The notes under the pieces are model-generated. The model was given only the letters and a program-made list of their open reading frames with translations. It did no database searches and had not been told where the DNA came from. A DNA stretch of 9,255 nt from Planctomycetota bacterium (GTDB lineage: Bacteria > Planctomycetota > GCA-002687715 > DRQF01): contig WFTN01000038.1 of assembly GCA_015485455.1 (NCBI GenBank), forward strand, positions 1 to 9,255, in the 5' to 3' direction. Positions 1 to 6,583 of this stretch are shown in pieces. Within the stretch, counting starts at the first letter, position 1. Every line of letters begins with the position of its first letter. The position numbers were made by a program, and so were the translations under genes.

Positions 1-1163
1 GCTGCTGCCATGCCGTACTGTCGAATGTCACCCACCAGGGGATGGGACTTCAAGGATTGAAGGCATTCTTGCAGGCTTGCTATCCGTTTGGGGATACCTT
101 CGATTACTTTTTCTTCTTCGATGGCCGATAGGGTCGCCAAGGCCGCAGCCGATGCGAGCTGGTTTCCGGTAAAGGTGTGTCCATGATAGAAGGTGCGTCC
201 TTCTTCTGGGGCTCCCAAGAAAGCTTGATAGATGACATCTTTGGTTAAGGTTGCCGCCATCGGGATATAGCCACCTGTGAGGCCTTTGGCCATACAGATG
301 AAGTCACAATCAATGTCTTCAGTCTGAGCAACGAAAAGGTCGCCGGAGCGTCCCATGCCGGATGCCACTTCGTCGAAAATGAGCAGGGCCCCGGCTTTTT
401 TCGTAGCGGCCTCGATGGCTTTCAGGAATGTCTTTGGATAAGTGATGATACCAGCAGCTCCTTGGAATCCCGGTTCGATCACAACCCCAGCTAACTGTTT
501 GCCATATTCCTCAATCAAATTAACCGTTGCTGATTCGCATTCTGTTTGGCAATTCTCAGGATTGAGCCCCAAGGGACAACGATAGCAATAGGGAGATGGG
601 CCTCGAATGACATCAAAACGAAGTGCTTGAAAGCGATCATGGACCGAAGGGATGCCACCTAAGGAAACTGACCCGATGGTGTCACCATGGTAGGCCAGTC
701 CAAGAGAAAGAAAACGGTTGCGCTTCTTCCCTGATGGCAAACTGCTTTGTTGGTGATATTGCAGGGCCATCTTCAGGGCGACTTCCACCGCCGTGCTACC
801 GTTGTCAGAAAAGAAGACACGCTCCATTTTCTCCGGAGCCAGGGAGGTAAGGCGCTGGGCTAAGCCGACGGCCAATGGATTGCTGTTCCCCAAGAATGTC
901 GTGTGAGCGACTTTGTCGACCTGTGACTTGATGGCTTGACTGATTTTCGGATGTCGGTGTCCAAGAATATTGCACCACAAAGAGGAAACACCGTCCAAAA
1001 GCCGCCTGCCATCATAGTCGACTAACTCATGATCATCCGCTGATTCCACCATGAGGGGGGCTTCTTCTCCATAGACACTCATGGGGGTGAATGGGTGCCA
1101 ACAGTGGGCCAAATCAAGGCCCAAGAGTTCGGAGCGTGTAGGTCTTGTGGATGAATCGGTCAT
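1..1163 (-). CDS. bioA: Adenosylmethionine-8-amino-7-oxononanoate aminotransferase, C-terminus cut by window edge
   Basis: BioA is a PLP-dependent class III aminotransferase. It converts 7-keto-8-aminopelargonate (KAPA) to 7,8-diaminopelargonate (DAPA) in cytoplasmic biotin synthesis, usually with S-adenosylmethionine as amino donor. From the ATG at 1163 the frame is open for 387 codons to the left edge, so some tens of C-terminal residues are missing relative to the usual length of about 430-460. Visible landmarks are WHPFT (22-26), SLWCNILGH (61-69), DNGSTAVEVALKMAL (120-134), the AYHG loop (157-160), the cofactor-binding Asp in FDEVASGMGRSG (D264), the Schiff-base Lys in MAKGLTGGY (K293), and HGHTFTGN (327-334). 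PYCYRCPLG at 191-199 begins a four-cysteine stretch (C193, C196, C205, C209). The start follows the bioB stop directly (TAAATG), with a GGAGG ribosome site inside bioB, so the two are probably translationally coupled. The lysine-dependent variant of the enzyme cannot be excluded from sequence alone. Confidence 0.95.
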   Translation of the reverse strand, partial: MTDSSTRPTRSELLGLDLAHCWHPFTPMSVYGEEAPLMVESADDHELVDYDGRRLLDGVSSLWCNILGHRHPKISQAIKSQVDKVAHTTFLGNSNPLAVGLAQRLTSLAPEKMERVFFSDNGSTAVEVALKMALQYHQQSSLPSGKKRNRFLSLGLAYHGDTIGSVSLGGIPSVHDRFQALRFDVIRGPSPYCYRCPLGLNPENCQTECESATVNLIEEYGKQLAGVVIEPGFQGAAGIITYPKTFLKAIEAATKKAGALLIFDEVASGMGRSGDLFVAQTEDIDCDFICMAKGLTGGYIPMAATLTKDVIYQAFLGAPEEGRTFYHGHTFTGNQLASAAALATLSAIEEEKVIEGIPKRIASLQECLQSLKSHPLVGDIRQYGMAA

Positions 1164-2144
1164 TTAAGCCTCCAACACTTCCGCTTCGAAACCGGCGCTG
1201 CGGATCATGGCAAGATCTTCTGAAGGGGTGTCTCCCGACGTTGTCAGATATCCGTTGGTGAACATGGAATTGGCGGCGTAGAGTGCCAAAGGCTGCATGG
1301 CACCCAAGACAACTTCTCGACCTCCAGCCATGCGGATGTCAATGGCGTCTGGATTAGCAAGCCGCACCAATGCCAATGTCCTGAGTGCGTCCTGAGGAGA
1401 GACACGCTCTTTCTCTGCCATGGGCGTTCCTGGACGAGGGTCCAAGAAATTAATGGGAATAGACTCGACTCCAAGTTCTCGGAGGGTGAAGGCCAAATCG
1501 ACTCGGTCTTCTAAGCTTTCTCCCATGCCCATGATTCCGCCGCAGCAGGCTTCCATGCCCGCGTCCCGAGCGGCTTTTACGGTGGCCACACGGTCGCCGA
1601 ATTCATGGGTGGTGCACACTTCACTGAAATGGCTGGCTGAAGTCTCCAAGTTGTGATTGTAGCGGTCGATCCCCGCGGTGGCCAAAGCCTTGGCTTCGTC
1701 GCTTTCTAATAGGCCCAGGGAGGCGCACAGTTTGAGATTGGTGTCTTTCTTGATGACCCGGGCGGCTTCGCACATGGTGTTGACGTCGGACTCTGAAGGA
1801 GACCTGGTGGCTGTCACCATGCAATAGGTAACGGCACCCATAGCGGCAGCTTTTTTCGCTCCTTGGACCAGTTCTTCGACTGTTTGCCGGGGATAAGTTG
1901 CTGCTTCCGTTTGATAGTGCACACTTTGTGTACAAAATGTGCAATCCTCAGGGCAGGCACCACTTTTGGCGTTCTGCAAGACATGGACTCGCACCTTGAG
2001 CCCAGCTTGTCGTTGTCGAACGCGAAAGGCGGCGTTCAACACCTCCAAGAGCTCTGTATCTTGAGATCTAAGGATTGATAACCCGTCGTTTCTGCTCAAA
2101 TCTTCGCCCGCCAATACGTGATCGGCGATGGTATTCCACTTCAT
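1164..2144 (-). CDS. bioB: Biotin synthase (radical SAM)
   Basis: BioB inserts sulfur into dethiobiotin to give biotin, the last step of the pathway, by radical S-adenosylmethionine chemistry. The 326-residue protein is of normal length. The [4Fe-4S] ligands are in GACPEDCTFC (C64, C68, C71). The [2Fe-2S] ligands known from the family can be placed at C108 (TYCMVTATR), C140 (LKLCASLG), C200 (EACCGGIMGMGE) and the Arg of IRMAGGRE (R271). YNHNLETS (162-169) and NFLDPRPGTPM (232-242) are further signatures, and the latter matches the non-enterobacterial branch of the family. The ATG at 2144 has a good AGGAGA ribosome site six bases upstream (minus strand, near 2151-2156). bioA follows with no gap, so this is the first visible gene of a biotin operon whose remaining members are not in the window. 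All key residues are intact. Confidence 0.97.
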   Translation of the reverse strand: MKWNTIADHVLAGEDLSRNDGLSILRSQDTELLEVLNAAFRVRQRQAGLKVRVHVLQNAKSGACPEDCTFCTQSVHYQTEAATYPRQTVEELVQGAKKAAAMGAVTYCMVTATRSPSESDVNTMCEAARVIKKDTNLKLCASLGLLESDEAKALATAGIDRYNHNLETSASHFSEVCTTHEFGDRVATVKAARDAGMEACCGGIMGMGESLEDRVDLAFTLRELGVESIPINFLDPRPGTPMAEKERVSPQDALRTLALVRLANPDAIDIRMAGGREVVLGAMQPLALYAANSMFTNGYLTTSGDTPSEDLAMIRSAGFEAEVLEA

Positions 2145-2447
2145 TTTTGGTCTCCTGAGCGGATCATGTGTTTCCCCTCAAAACTCTTCAATAGCAGGAT
2201 GATTCTTCTGGTTATTGGTTCCCTCAAGATGGGCGGAAGGAAGATTGCAGCTATGGCTCAATATGGCAAACTGACTGGGCTGACTTTCTCATCCGAAGTC
2301 CGTAATTTGGGGCTTCAGCACCTTCTATGAAAATACTGACCAGAAGATCAGGCTTGAGATGAGATTGACCGCTATACGGCCGACTAAATTCACTCTTTGT
2401 GAGAAGATTTGCGGCTAAGAATCGAAGATCCAAGACGAGGTTGAAGA
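2145..2447. other. Divergent intergenic region between bioB and the four-gene cluster
   Basis: This 303-bp stretch separates the minus-strand bio genes from the plus-strand cluster and must carry the promoters for both unless transcription enters from outside. I see no BirA-type operator (TTGTAAACC with its inverted partner) and no BioR-type TTATCTATAA box. On the plus strand TTGACC at 2365-2370 resembles a -35 element, but no matching -10 lies at the proper distance (ATTCAC at 17 bp, TAAATT at 14 bp). I therefore do not call a promoter. A 60-codon minus-strand frame opens here from a TTG but has no coding signature. The region is otherwise featureless to inspection. Confidence 0.6.
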
Positions 2448-4700
2448 ATGCGTTTTCTGTCCATTGCTATTTGTGTGGTGTGTGGCCCTCTGTTTCTTCA
2501 GGCTGTCTTGCATGCCCATCCACAACAAAGAACGGTCAGTCATCCCGCAGAAGGTTTGGAGCTAGATCAAATTCCTTGGGTGGATGACGGGGCACAGTTT
2601 CTTGATCGCAAGCGATTTAAGACCTCGCTCACCAGAAAAGAACGAGCCGTCGACAGAAATGCCCTTGTTGATACTGTGCTACGCCGTGCGAAAGAAGAGG
2701 GGCGCATTGTACTCTGGTATGTGCCCAAATTCAGTGAATCGACAAAGCGAGGGCGGCAGATGATTCGGGCCCCCGTTCTTGATATCGCCATGCGACAGCT
2801 CATTTGGTGTGATGAGGCGGTGGCCAATATTGTACGTTCCCACTTTGTTCCTTTGAGGATGGTCTGTGACGAGACCATGTCGAAACGCTTTTCTCTGAGG
2901 CCTCTTAAGGTTCTTGAGCCATCTCTCGTTTTCCTGAGAGCAGATGGGAGTGTTTTGCACGTTCTTCACACCATCCGTACATTCGACGCCAATTGGATCG
3001 CTCATGTTCTGCGGGATGTTCTGCGTCTTGGCCTTGGGAAGGCCAAGTCTGGGGACGGCCCATTGGCCATTTCGCGTGGTGAGTGGCAATTGGCTCTTGA
3101 TGCTGAACAAAGAGCTTCCCAAGGAGACATGGAGAGTCTTCTTCGACAAGCGGTGCTGAAGCGACGAATGCGCGATGGAGTCGGGGCTTTGAATCTGATC
3201 GCCAAGGCGAGGAAGTCTTGGGACCGGGCTGTGGCAGACAGCACCAAGGACTCATCGCAACGAAAAAAACGTTCTTTCCTGCGGGCAGCCAAGAGTGGCG
3301 GTGGACGGTTTATGCCTACCGGCACTCGCAAGTTCGCAATTCTTGCCAATGCACTCAACGCAGAGCAGGGGCTCATTCTGACACGGATGGGCAGGTTCTC
3401 CGAAGCCATTCCTTTGTTGCGAGCGGCGGCAGATGCTTCTTTGGGAAAGAGACGCCCTGAAGCTCACTATTTTTTGGCTTTGTTGCGTTTGAGACAAGGT
3501 CACGAGATGGAAGCAAGCAGGCGCTTTCAAAAACTGTCACAAGATTATCCGAAAACGAGTTTCGGGCGTCGTGCTCGCGCTAACGTTGTCTTGGGGATTG
3601 ACGACAACCGTCCCTTGGGGGCAGCATTTTCTGGATTGGAGCGCACGATTTGGTTGCCAGAGTCGTCCTACACTCATCTCCCTCAGGACACTGCTTGGCC
3701 AGGAGGGAAACTTTCGATTTCTGATGCCATCGAGAGAGGTCTGCGGTTTCTCCTGAGGCAACAAAGGGACAACGGAGGGTGGAATGACAGTCGCTATTCT
3801 TACTGCCCAGATACGCGCATCACGCCGAACGTCTGGATGGCGGTGAGCGCCTTGAGTTGTCAAGCCTTACTTAGATATCGGGATGCTGTTGGTCCTGAGC
3901 TTCGCGAGGAAATCGATGAAGCCTTGTGGCGAGGAGAGCACTTCTTGAGAGATGACTCACAGGTTAATCGTGGTCGCAATGAAGATGTTTACGCTGACGC
4001 CTACCGCCTGGACTACTATGCCCTCAGAATGGCTTCGGCTCAGACGCAAGAAGAAAAAGCCCAAATACGTAGCTTGGCTCGGCGCATCATTCGCGACGTG
4101 GAAGCTCGTCAGGGCGATAAGGGATTCTGGGCCCATGAGTATGCCAATGCATTTTGCACCGCGGTGATGGTTCAGGCTTTGATAGGGATCAGGGAGCTGG
4201 GGGTTCCTGTACCAGAGACGATGCTCAAGAAGTCAACCCAGGCGATTCTCTTCGGACGTCGGGGAAACGGTTCGTTCTCCTACGGTGGTCGAGCTCGCGG
4301 GGAAGGAAGTGAGAGGGACTTGAAGAATGCCAGTACCAGGATGCCCTTGTGCGAGAGCGCTTTGCTTCAGCTCGGATCAAGTGGCGACACGCAACTGGCA
4401 TTCGCGTTCCGAGTTTTCTGGGAACACCTATCTTCTATTGAGGGTGTTCGCCGAACAGATTTTCATTCCGATGGAGAGATAGCTGGTTTCATGTTCTTTC
4501 ACACGATTTACCACACAAGCCGGGCCATCGATGCCTTGCCGGTGAAAGACCAAGGGAAACAAAGGGCTCGTTTGCTCGAACGGGTTTTAAGCTATGGCGA
4601 AATCGATGGTACGTTTATGGATAGCCATGAGTTGGGCCGCAGTTATGGAACTGCCATGGCCCTTTTGGCTATCGCGAAAACCAACCGGGTGGGTAAGTAG
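2448..4700 (+). CDS. Exported protein: thioredoxin-like domain, TPR-like helices, terpene-cyclase-like alpha-toroid
   Basis: The 750-residue protein starts with a signal peptide: a hydrophobic stretch at about 4-21 with likely cleavage after LHA (A23), so it should be exported. Residues about 73-195 look like a thioredoxin fold (RIVLWYV strand, FVPLRMV strand, EPSLVFLRADGSVL with the expected Pro before a strand). The place where CxxC would sit reads SEST, so redox activity is unlikely. Residues about 295-380 form TPR-like helices (ALNAEQGLILTRMGRFSEAI and the helices after it). Residues about 421-745 resemble the alpha-alpha toroid of squalene cyclases and prenyltransferases: FLLRQQRDNGGW (434-445, QW-like), GSFSYGG (608-614) and DGTFMDSHELGRSYGTAMAL (720-739). 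No DxDD acid motif or clear prenyltransferase zinc triad is seen, so a binding or scaffold role is as likely as catalysis. An AAGACGAGG stretch precedes the ATG by seven bases. It is the first gene of the four-gene cluster. The domain calls come from motif recognition, not a profile search. Confidence 0.85.
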   Translation: MRFLSIAICVVCGPLFLQAVLHAHPQQRTVSHPAEGLELDQIPWVDDGAQFLDRKRFKTSLTRKERAVDRNALVDTVLRRAKEEGRIVLWYVPKFSESTKRGRQMIRAPVLDIAMRQLIWCDEAVANIVRSHFVPLRMVCDETMSKRFSLRPLKVLEPSLVFLRADGSVLHVLHTIRTFDANWIAHVLRDVLRLGLGKAKSGDGPLAISRGEWQLALDAEQRASQGDMESLLRQAVLKRRMRDGVGALNLIAKARKSWDRAVADSTKDSSQRKKRSFLRAAKSGGGRFMPTGTRKFAILANALNAEQGLILTRMGRFSEAIPLLRAAADASLGKRRPEAHYFLALLRLRQGHEMEASRRFQKLSQDYPKTSFGRRARANVVLGIDDNRPLGAAFSGLERTIWLPESSYTHLPQDTAWPGGKLSISDAIERGLRFLLRQQRDNGGWNDSRYSYCPDTRITPNVWMAVSALSCQALLRYRDAVGPELREEIDEALWRGEHFLRDDSQVNRGRNEDVYADAYRLDYYALRMASAQTQEEKAQIRSLARRIIRDVEARQGDKGFWAHEYANAFCTAVMVQALIGIRELGVPVPETMLKKSTQAILFGRRGNGSFSYGGRARGEGSERDLKNASTRMPLCESALLQLGSSGDTQLAFAFRVFWEHLSSIEGVRRTDFHSDGEIAGFMFFHTIYHTSRAIDALPVKDQGKQRARLLERVLSYGEIDGTFMDSHELGRSYGTAMALLAIAKTNRVGK

Positions 4701-4703
4701 TTG

Positions 4704-4727
4704 CTCAGATCTGCATTGGCAGATGAG
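4704..4727 (+). other. Intercistronic hairpin
   Basis: ATCTGC at 4709-4714 pairs perfectly with GCAGAT at 4719-4724 around an ATTG loop. CTC (4704-4706) can pair with GAG (4725-4727) across a two-base bulge. No T-run follows, so it is not an intrinsic terminator. It lies just after the stop of the toroid gene and before the ribosome site of the peptidase/hydrolase gene, where an RNA stem could affect processing, mRNA stability or the relative output of the two genes. That role is inference. Confidence 0.4.
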
Positions 4728-4740
4728 AATCATTGACAAA

Positions 4741-4746
4741 GGCGAG
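4741..4746 (+). promoter_or_regulatory. Ribosome binding site supporting the ATG at 4754
   Basis: AAGGCGAG ends seven bases before the ATG at 4754 and is a reasonable Shine-Dalgarno match. The same frame could open at the TTG at 4733, but that codon is preceded only by a weak GATGAG and would add seven residues unlike the usual start of this peptidase type. I therefore take 4754 as the start. Confidence 0.55.
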
Positions 4747-4753
4747 AAACACG

Positions 4754-6568
4754 ATGGCGAATTCGATTGGCAACGTTCCACTTAATACAGTCCCTGACAT
4801 TCCTGACGCCCGTGACTACTTTTATCAACCCCCTCTTATTACTCTTAGGCACGCAGTTGATCCTCCGGCGACCTTGCGAATCTTAGATCAAGGCGACGAA
4901 GGGGCTTGCACCGGTTTTGGCTTGGCTGCAGTGATTAACAAACTTAATCATGATCGCGGTAGCGACATTACTGTTAGTCCCAGGATGCTCTATGAAATGG
5001 CAAAACGCTACGACTCTTGGCCCGGGGAAGACTACGCCGGGTCCAGTTGCCGGGGTGCTATCAAGGGATGGCACAGCATGGGGGTCTGCGAGGATCGACT
5101 TTGGAAGTTTCAAGCCGGAGACAAAGACCGCCATTTGAGTATTGAGCGGGCCAAGAACGCCAGATCCAACACCATAGGCGCTTACTATCGTATCAGACCC
5201 AACATCGTCCACATGCACGGGGCGCTCAATGAGACCTCAGCTATTTACGTCTCAGCGAATATTCATGACGGTTGGTCAGAAAAGTCCGTCAAGCGCGGTG
5301 TGATCCGCCCAAGGAAGAAAACCATTGGCGCCCATGCTTTCGCCGTTGTTGGCTATGACGAAACTGGGTTTTGGATTCAAAATTCTTGGGGCGACTCTTG
5401 GGGCAAGAATGGGCTGGCCCACTGGAGTTATGAAGATTGGCAAGACAATGTCTTGGACGCTTGGGTTGTCCGCTTAGCCCTGCCAACACCACAACTGTGG
5501 AACCGTGAGTTCAAGAATAAAAGCCAAGATAAGACCACGCTTTTCGGTTCCAACGGGCCGAGACGAAGTCGGATCGCTGGTCATTTCGTGCATATTGATG
5601 ATGGCTTATTTGACAACGGCGGAAAATATTGGAGCTCTCTGGAAGATGTGCGCTGCACAAGCTCACTGGTGGCTAAGAGCGATAAGTACGATCATCTTCT
5701 CTTCTATGCGCATGGGGGACTTAACAGCGTTGATGATTCGGCTAGGCGTATTGCTGCTCTCAAGGACTTATTCAAGGCGAACCGGATCTATCCTTACCAT
5801 TTCATGTATGACACGGGAATCCTCGAAGAAATCAAGGACTTAGTTCTGGGCAAGAAGTCGCGGGCCGAAGGCATGGTCGGCGGCGTTGGGGATTGGCTCG
5901 ACCAAGTTGTTGAGCATGTGACACGGCGACCTGGAAGGGCACTTTGGCGCGAAATGAAGTCGGATGCCGAAGTTAGTTTCACGAGAAGTTCTCGCGCAGG
6001 TTGCCGAACTTTGCAGTCTTTCTTGGACGCGCTTCAGGCTCCGTCCGCGAAACCGAAGAAGATTCACCTGGCTGGACACAGCACGGGAGCGATCTTGATT
6101 GCCCACCTTCTCCGAGCTCTTGAGAAGATGAAGACAAAGATCCGGATATCCTCAGTCAGTTTGCTGGCTCCCGCAGCGAGTGTTGCCTTGTTCGAATCTC
6201 ACTATCGCCCCCTTCTTGGAGGCCGTCGGGGCAAGTTCGGGATTGATCAATTGAACATCTACAACCTGAGCGACAAACTAGAGAAAAATGACAACGTTGC
6301 TCTCGTTTATCGAAAATCGTTGCTCTACTTGGTTTCAAACGCATTTGAGGAAGAAAAAGGAGAGCCAATCCTCGGTATGCAGAAATTCGCCGAGGACATC
6401 GATCGTCATAGGAAGATGGAGTTTATCACTTGTCCTGATCGTTCTCGCAGCATGAGCAAGTCTCATGGCGGTTTCGACAACGATACGAAGACAATGAACG
6501 ATCTTGTGAAGACAATTCTTGGCCAAGCACCCAAGAGAAAGTTTGAGGATTCTGATCTTGACTACTAA
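4754..6568 (+). CDS. Papain-like (C1) cysteine peptidase fused to alpha/beta hydrolase
   Basis: This is a two-enzyme protein of about 604 residues. The N-terminal half (about 12-245) is a C1 family peptidase. It opens with VPDIPDARDYFY, an arrangement typical of bacterial members, then shows the oxyanion Gln and nucleophile in DQGDEGACTGFG (Q46, C52), the catalytic His in GAHAFAVVGYD (H194) and the Asn in IQNSWGDSWG (N210). The full C-Q-H-N set is present. The C-terminal half (about 310-590) is an alpha/beta hydrolase: strand plus oxyanion turn LLFYAHGGLNS (316-325), nucleophile elbow HLAGHSTGA (S443), a plausible acid in NLSDKLEKND (D507) and the His in SHGGFDND (H571). I see no signal peptide, propeptide or membrane segment, so it is probably cytoplasmic unless exported by a specialised route. 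The stop is 15 bp before the next start. Substrates are unknown: peptidase, esterase/lipase or acyltransferase activities are all possible. The domain calls are strong; the biological role is not. Confidence 0.9.
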   Translation: MANSIGNVPLNTVPDIPDARDYFYQPPLITLRHAVDPPATLRILDQGDEGACTGFGLAAVINKLNHDRGSDITVSPRMLYEMAKRYDSWPGEDYAGSSCRGAIKGWHSMGVCEDRLWKFQAGDKDRHLSIERAKNARSNTIGAYYRIRPNIVHMHGALNETSAIYVSANIHDGWSEKSVKRGVIRPRKKTIGAHAFAVVGYDETGFWIQNSWGDSWGKNGLAHWSYEDWQDNVLDAWVVRLALPTPQLWNREFKNKSQDKTTLFGSNGPRRSRIAGHFVHIDDGLFDNGGKYWSSLEDVRCTSSLVAKSDKYDHLLFYAHGGLNSVDDSARRIAALKDLFKANRIYPYHFMYDTGILEEIKDLVLGKKSRAEGMVGGVGDWLDQVVEHVTRRPGRALWREMKSDAEVSFTRSSRAGCRTLQSFLDALQAPSAKPKKIHLAGHSTGAILIAHLLRALEKMKTKIRISSVSLLAPAASVALFESHYRPLLGGRRGKFGIDQLNIYNLSDKLEKNDNVALVYRKSLLYLVSNAFEEEKGEPILGMQKFAEDIDRHRKMEFITCPDRSRSMSKSHGGFDNDTKTMNDLVKTILGQAPKRKFEDSDLDY

Positions 6569-6572
6569 TTCC

Positions 6573-6577
6573 GGAGG
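6573..6577 (+). promoter_or_regulatory. Strong ribosome binding site
   Basis: GGAGG, in the run CCGGAGGGGTGAG, lies six bases before the ATG at 6584. It is the strongest Shine-Dalgarno in the cluster and suggests that the helical-repeat protein is translated well relative to its neighbours. Confidence 0.75.
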
Positions 6578-6583
6578 GGTGAG

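Noticed and set aside
2204..2347. Nine-base inverted repeat TCTTCTGGT / ACCAGAAGA with arms over 120 bp apart
   Set aside because: With this length and spacing it can arise by chance in a 300-bp region, and it resembles no known operator.
2365..2391. TTGACC as a -35 element for the four-gene cluster
   Set aside because: No acceptable -10 hexamer lies 16-18 bp downstream; the nearest candidate, TAAATT, has a 14-bp spacer.
2251..2433. 60-codon minus-strand frame between bioB and the cluster
   Set aside because: It opens from a TTG without a ribosome site, and its sequence shows no domain, signal peptide or coding character.
2679..3149. 156-codon antisense frame inside the toroid gene
   Set aside because: It is antisense to a well-supported exported protein and has no family features of its own.
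4733..4753. TTG start giving seven extra residues on the peptidase/hydrolase
   Set aside because: The ribosome site is weaker than the one for the ATG at 4754, and the extra residues do not look like part of the domain.
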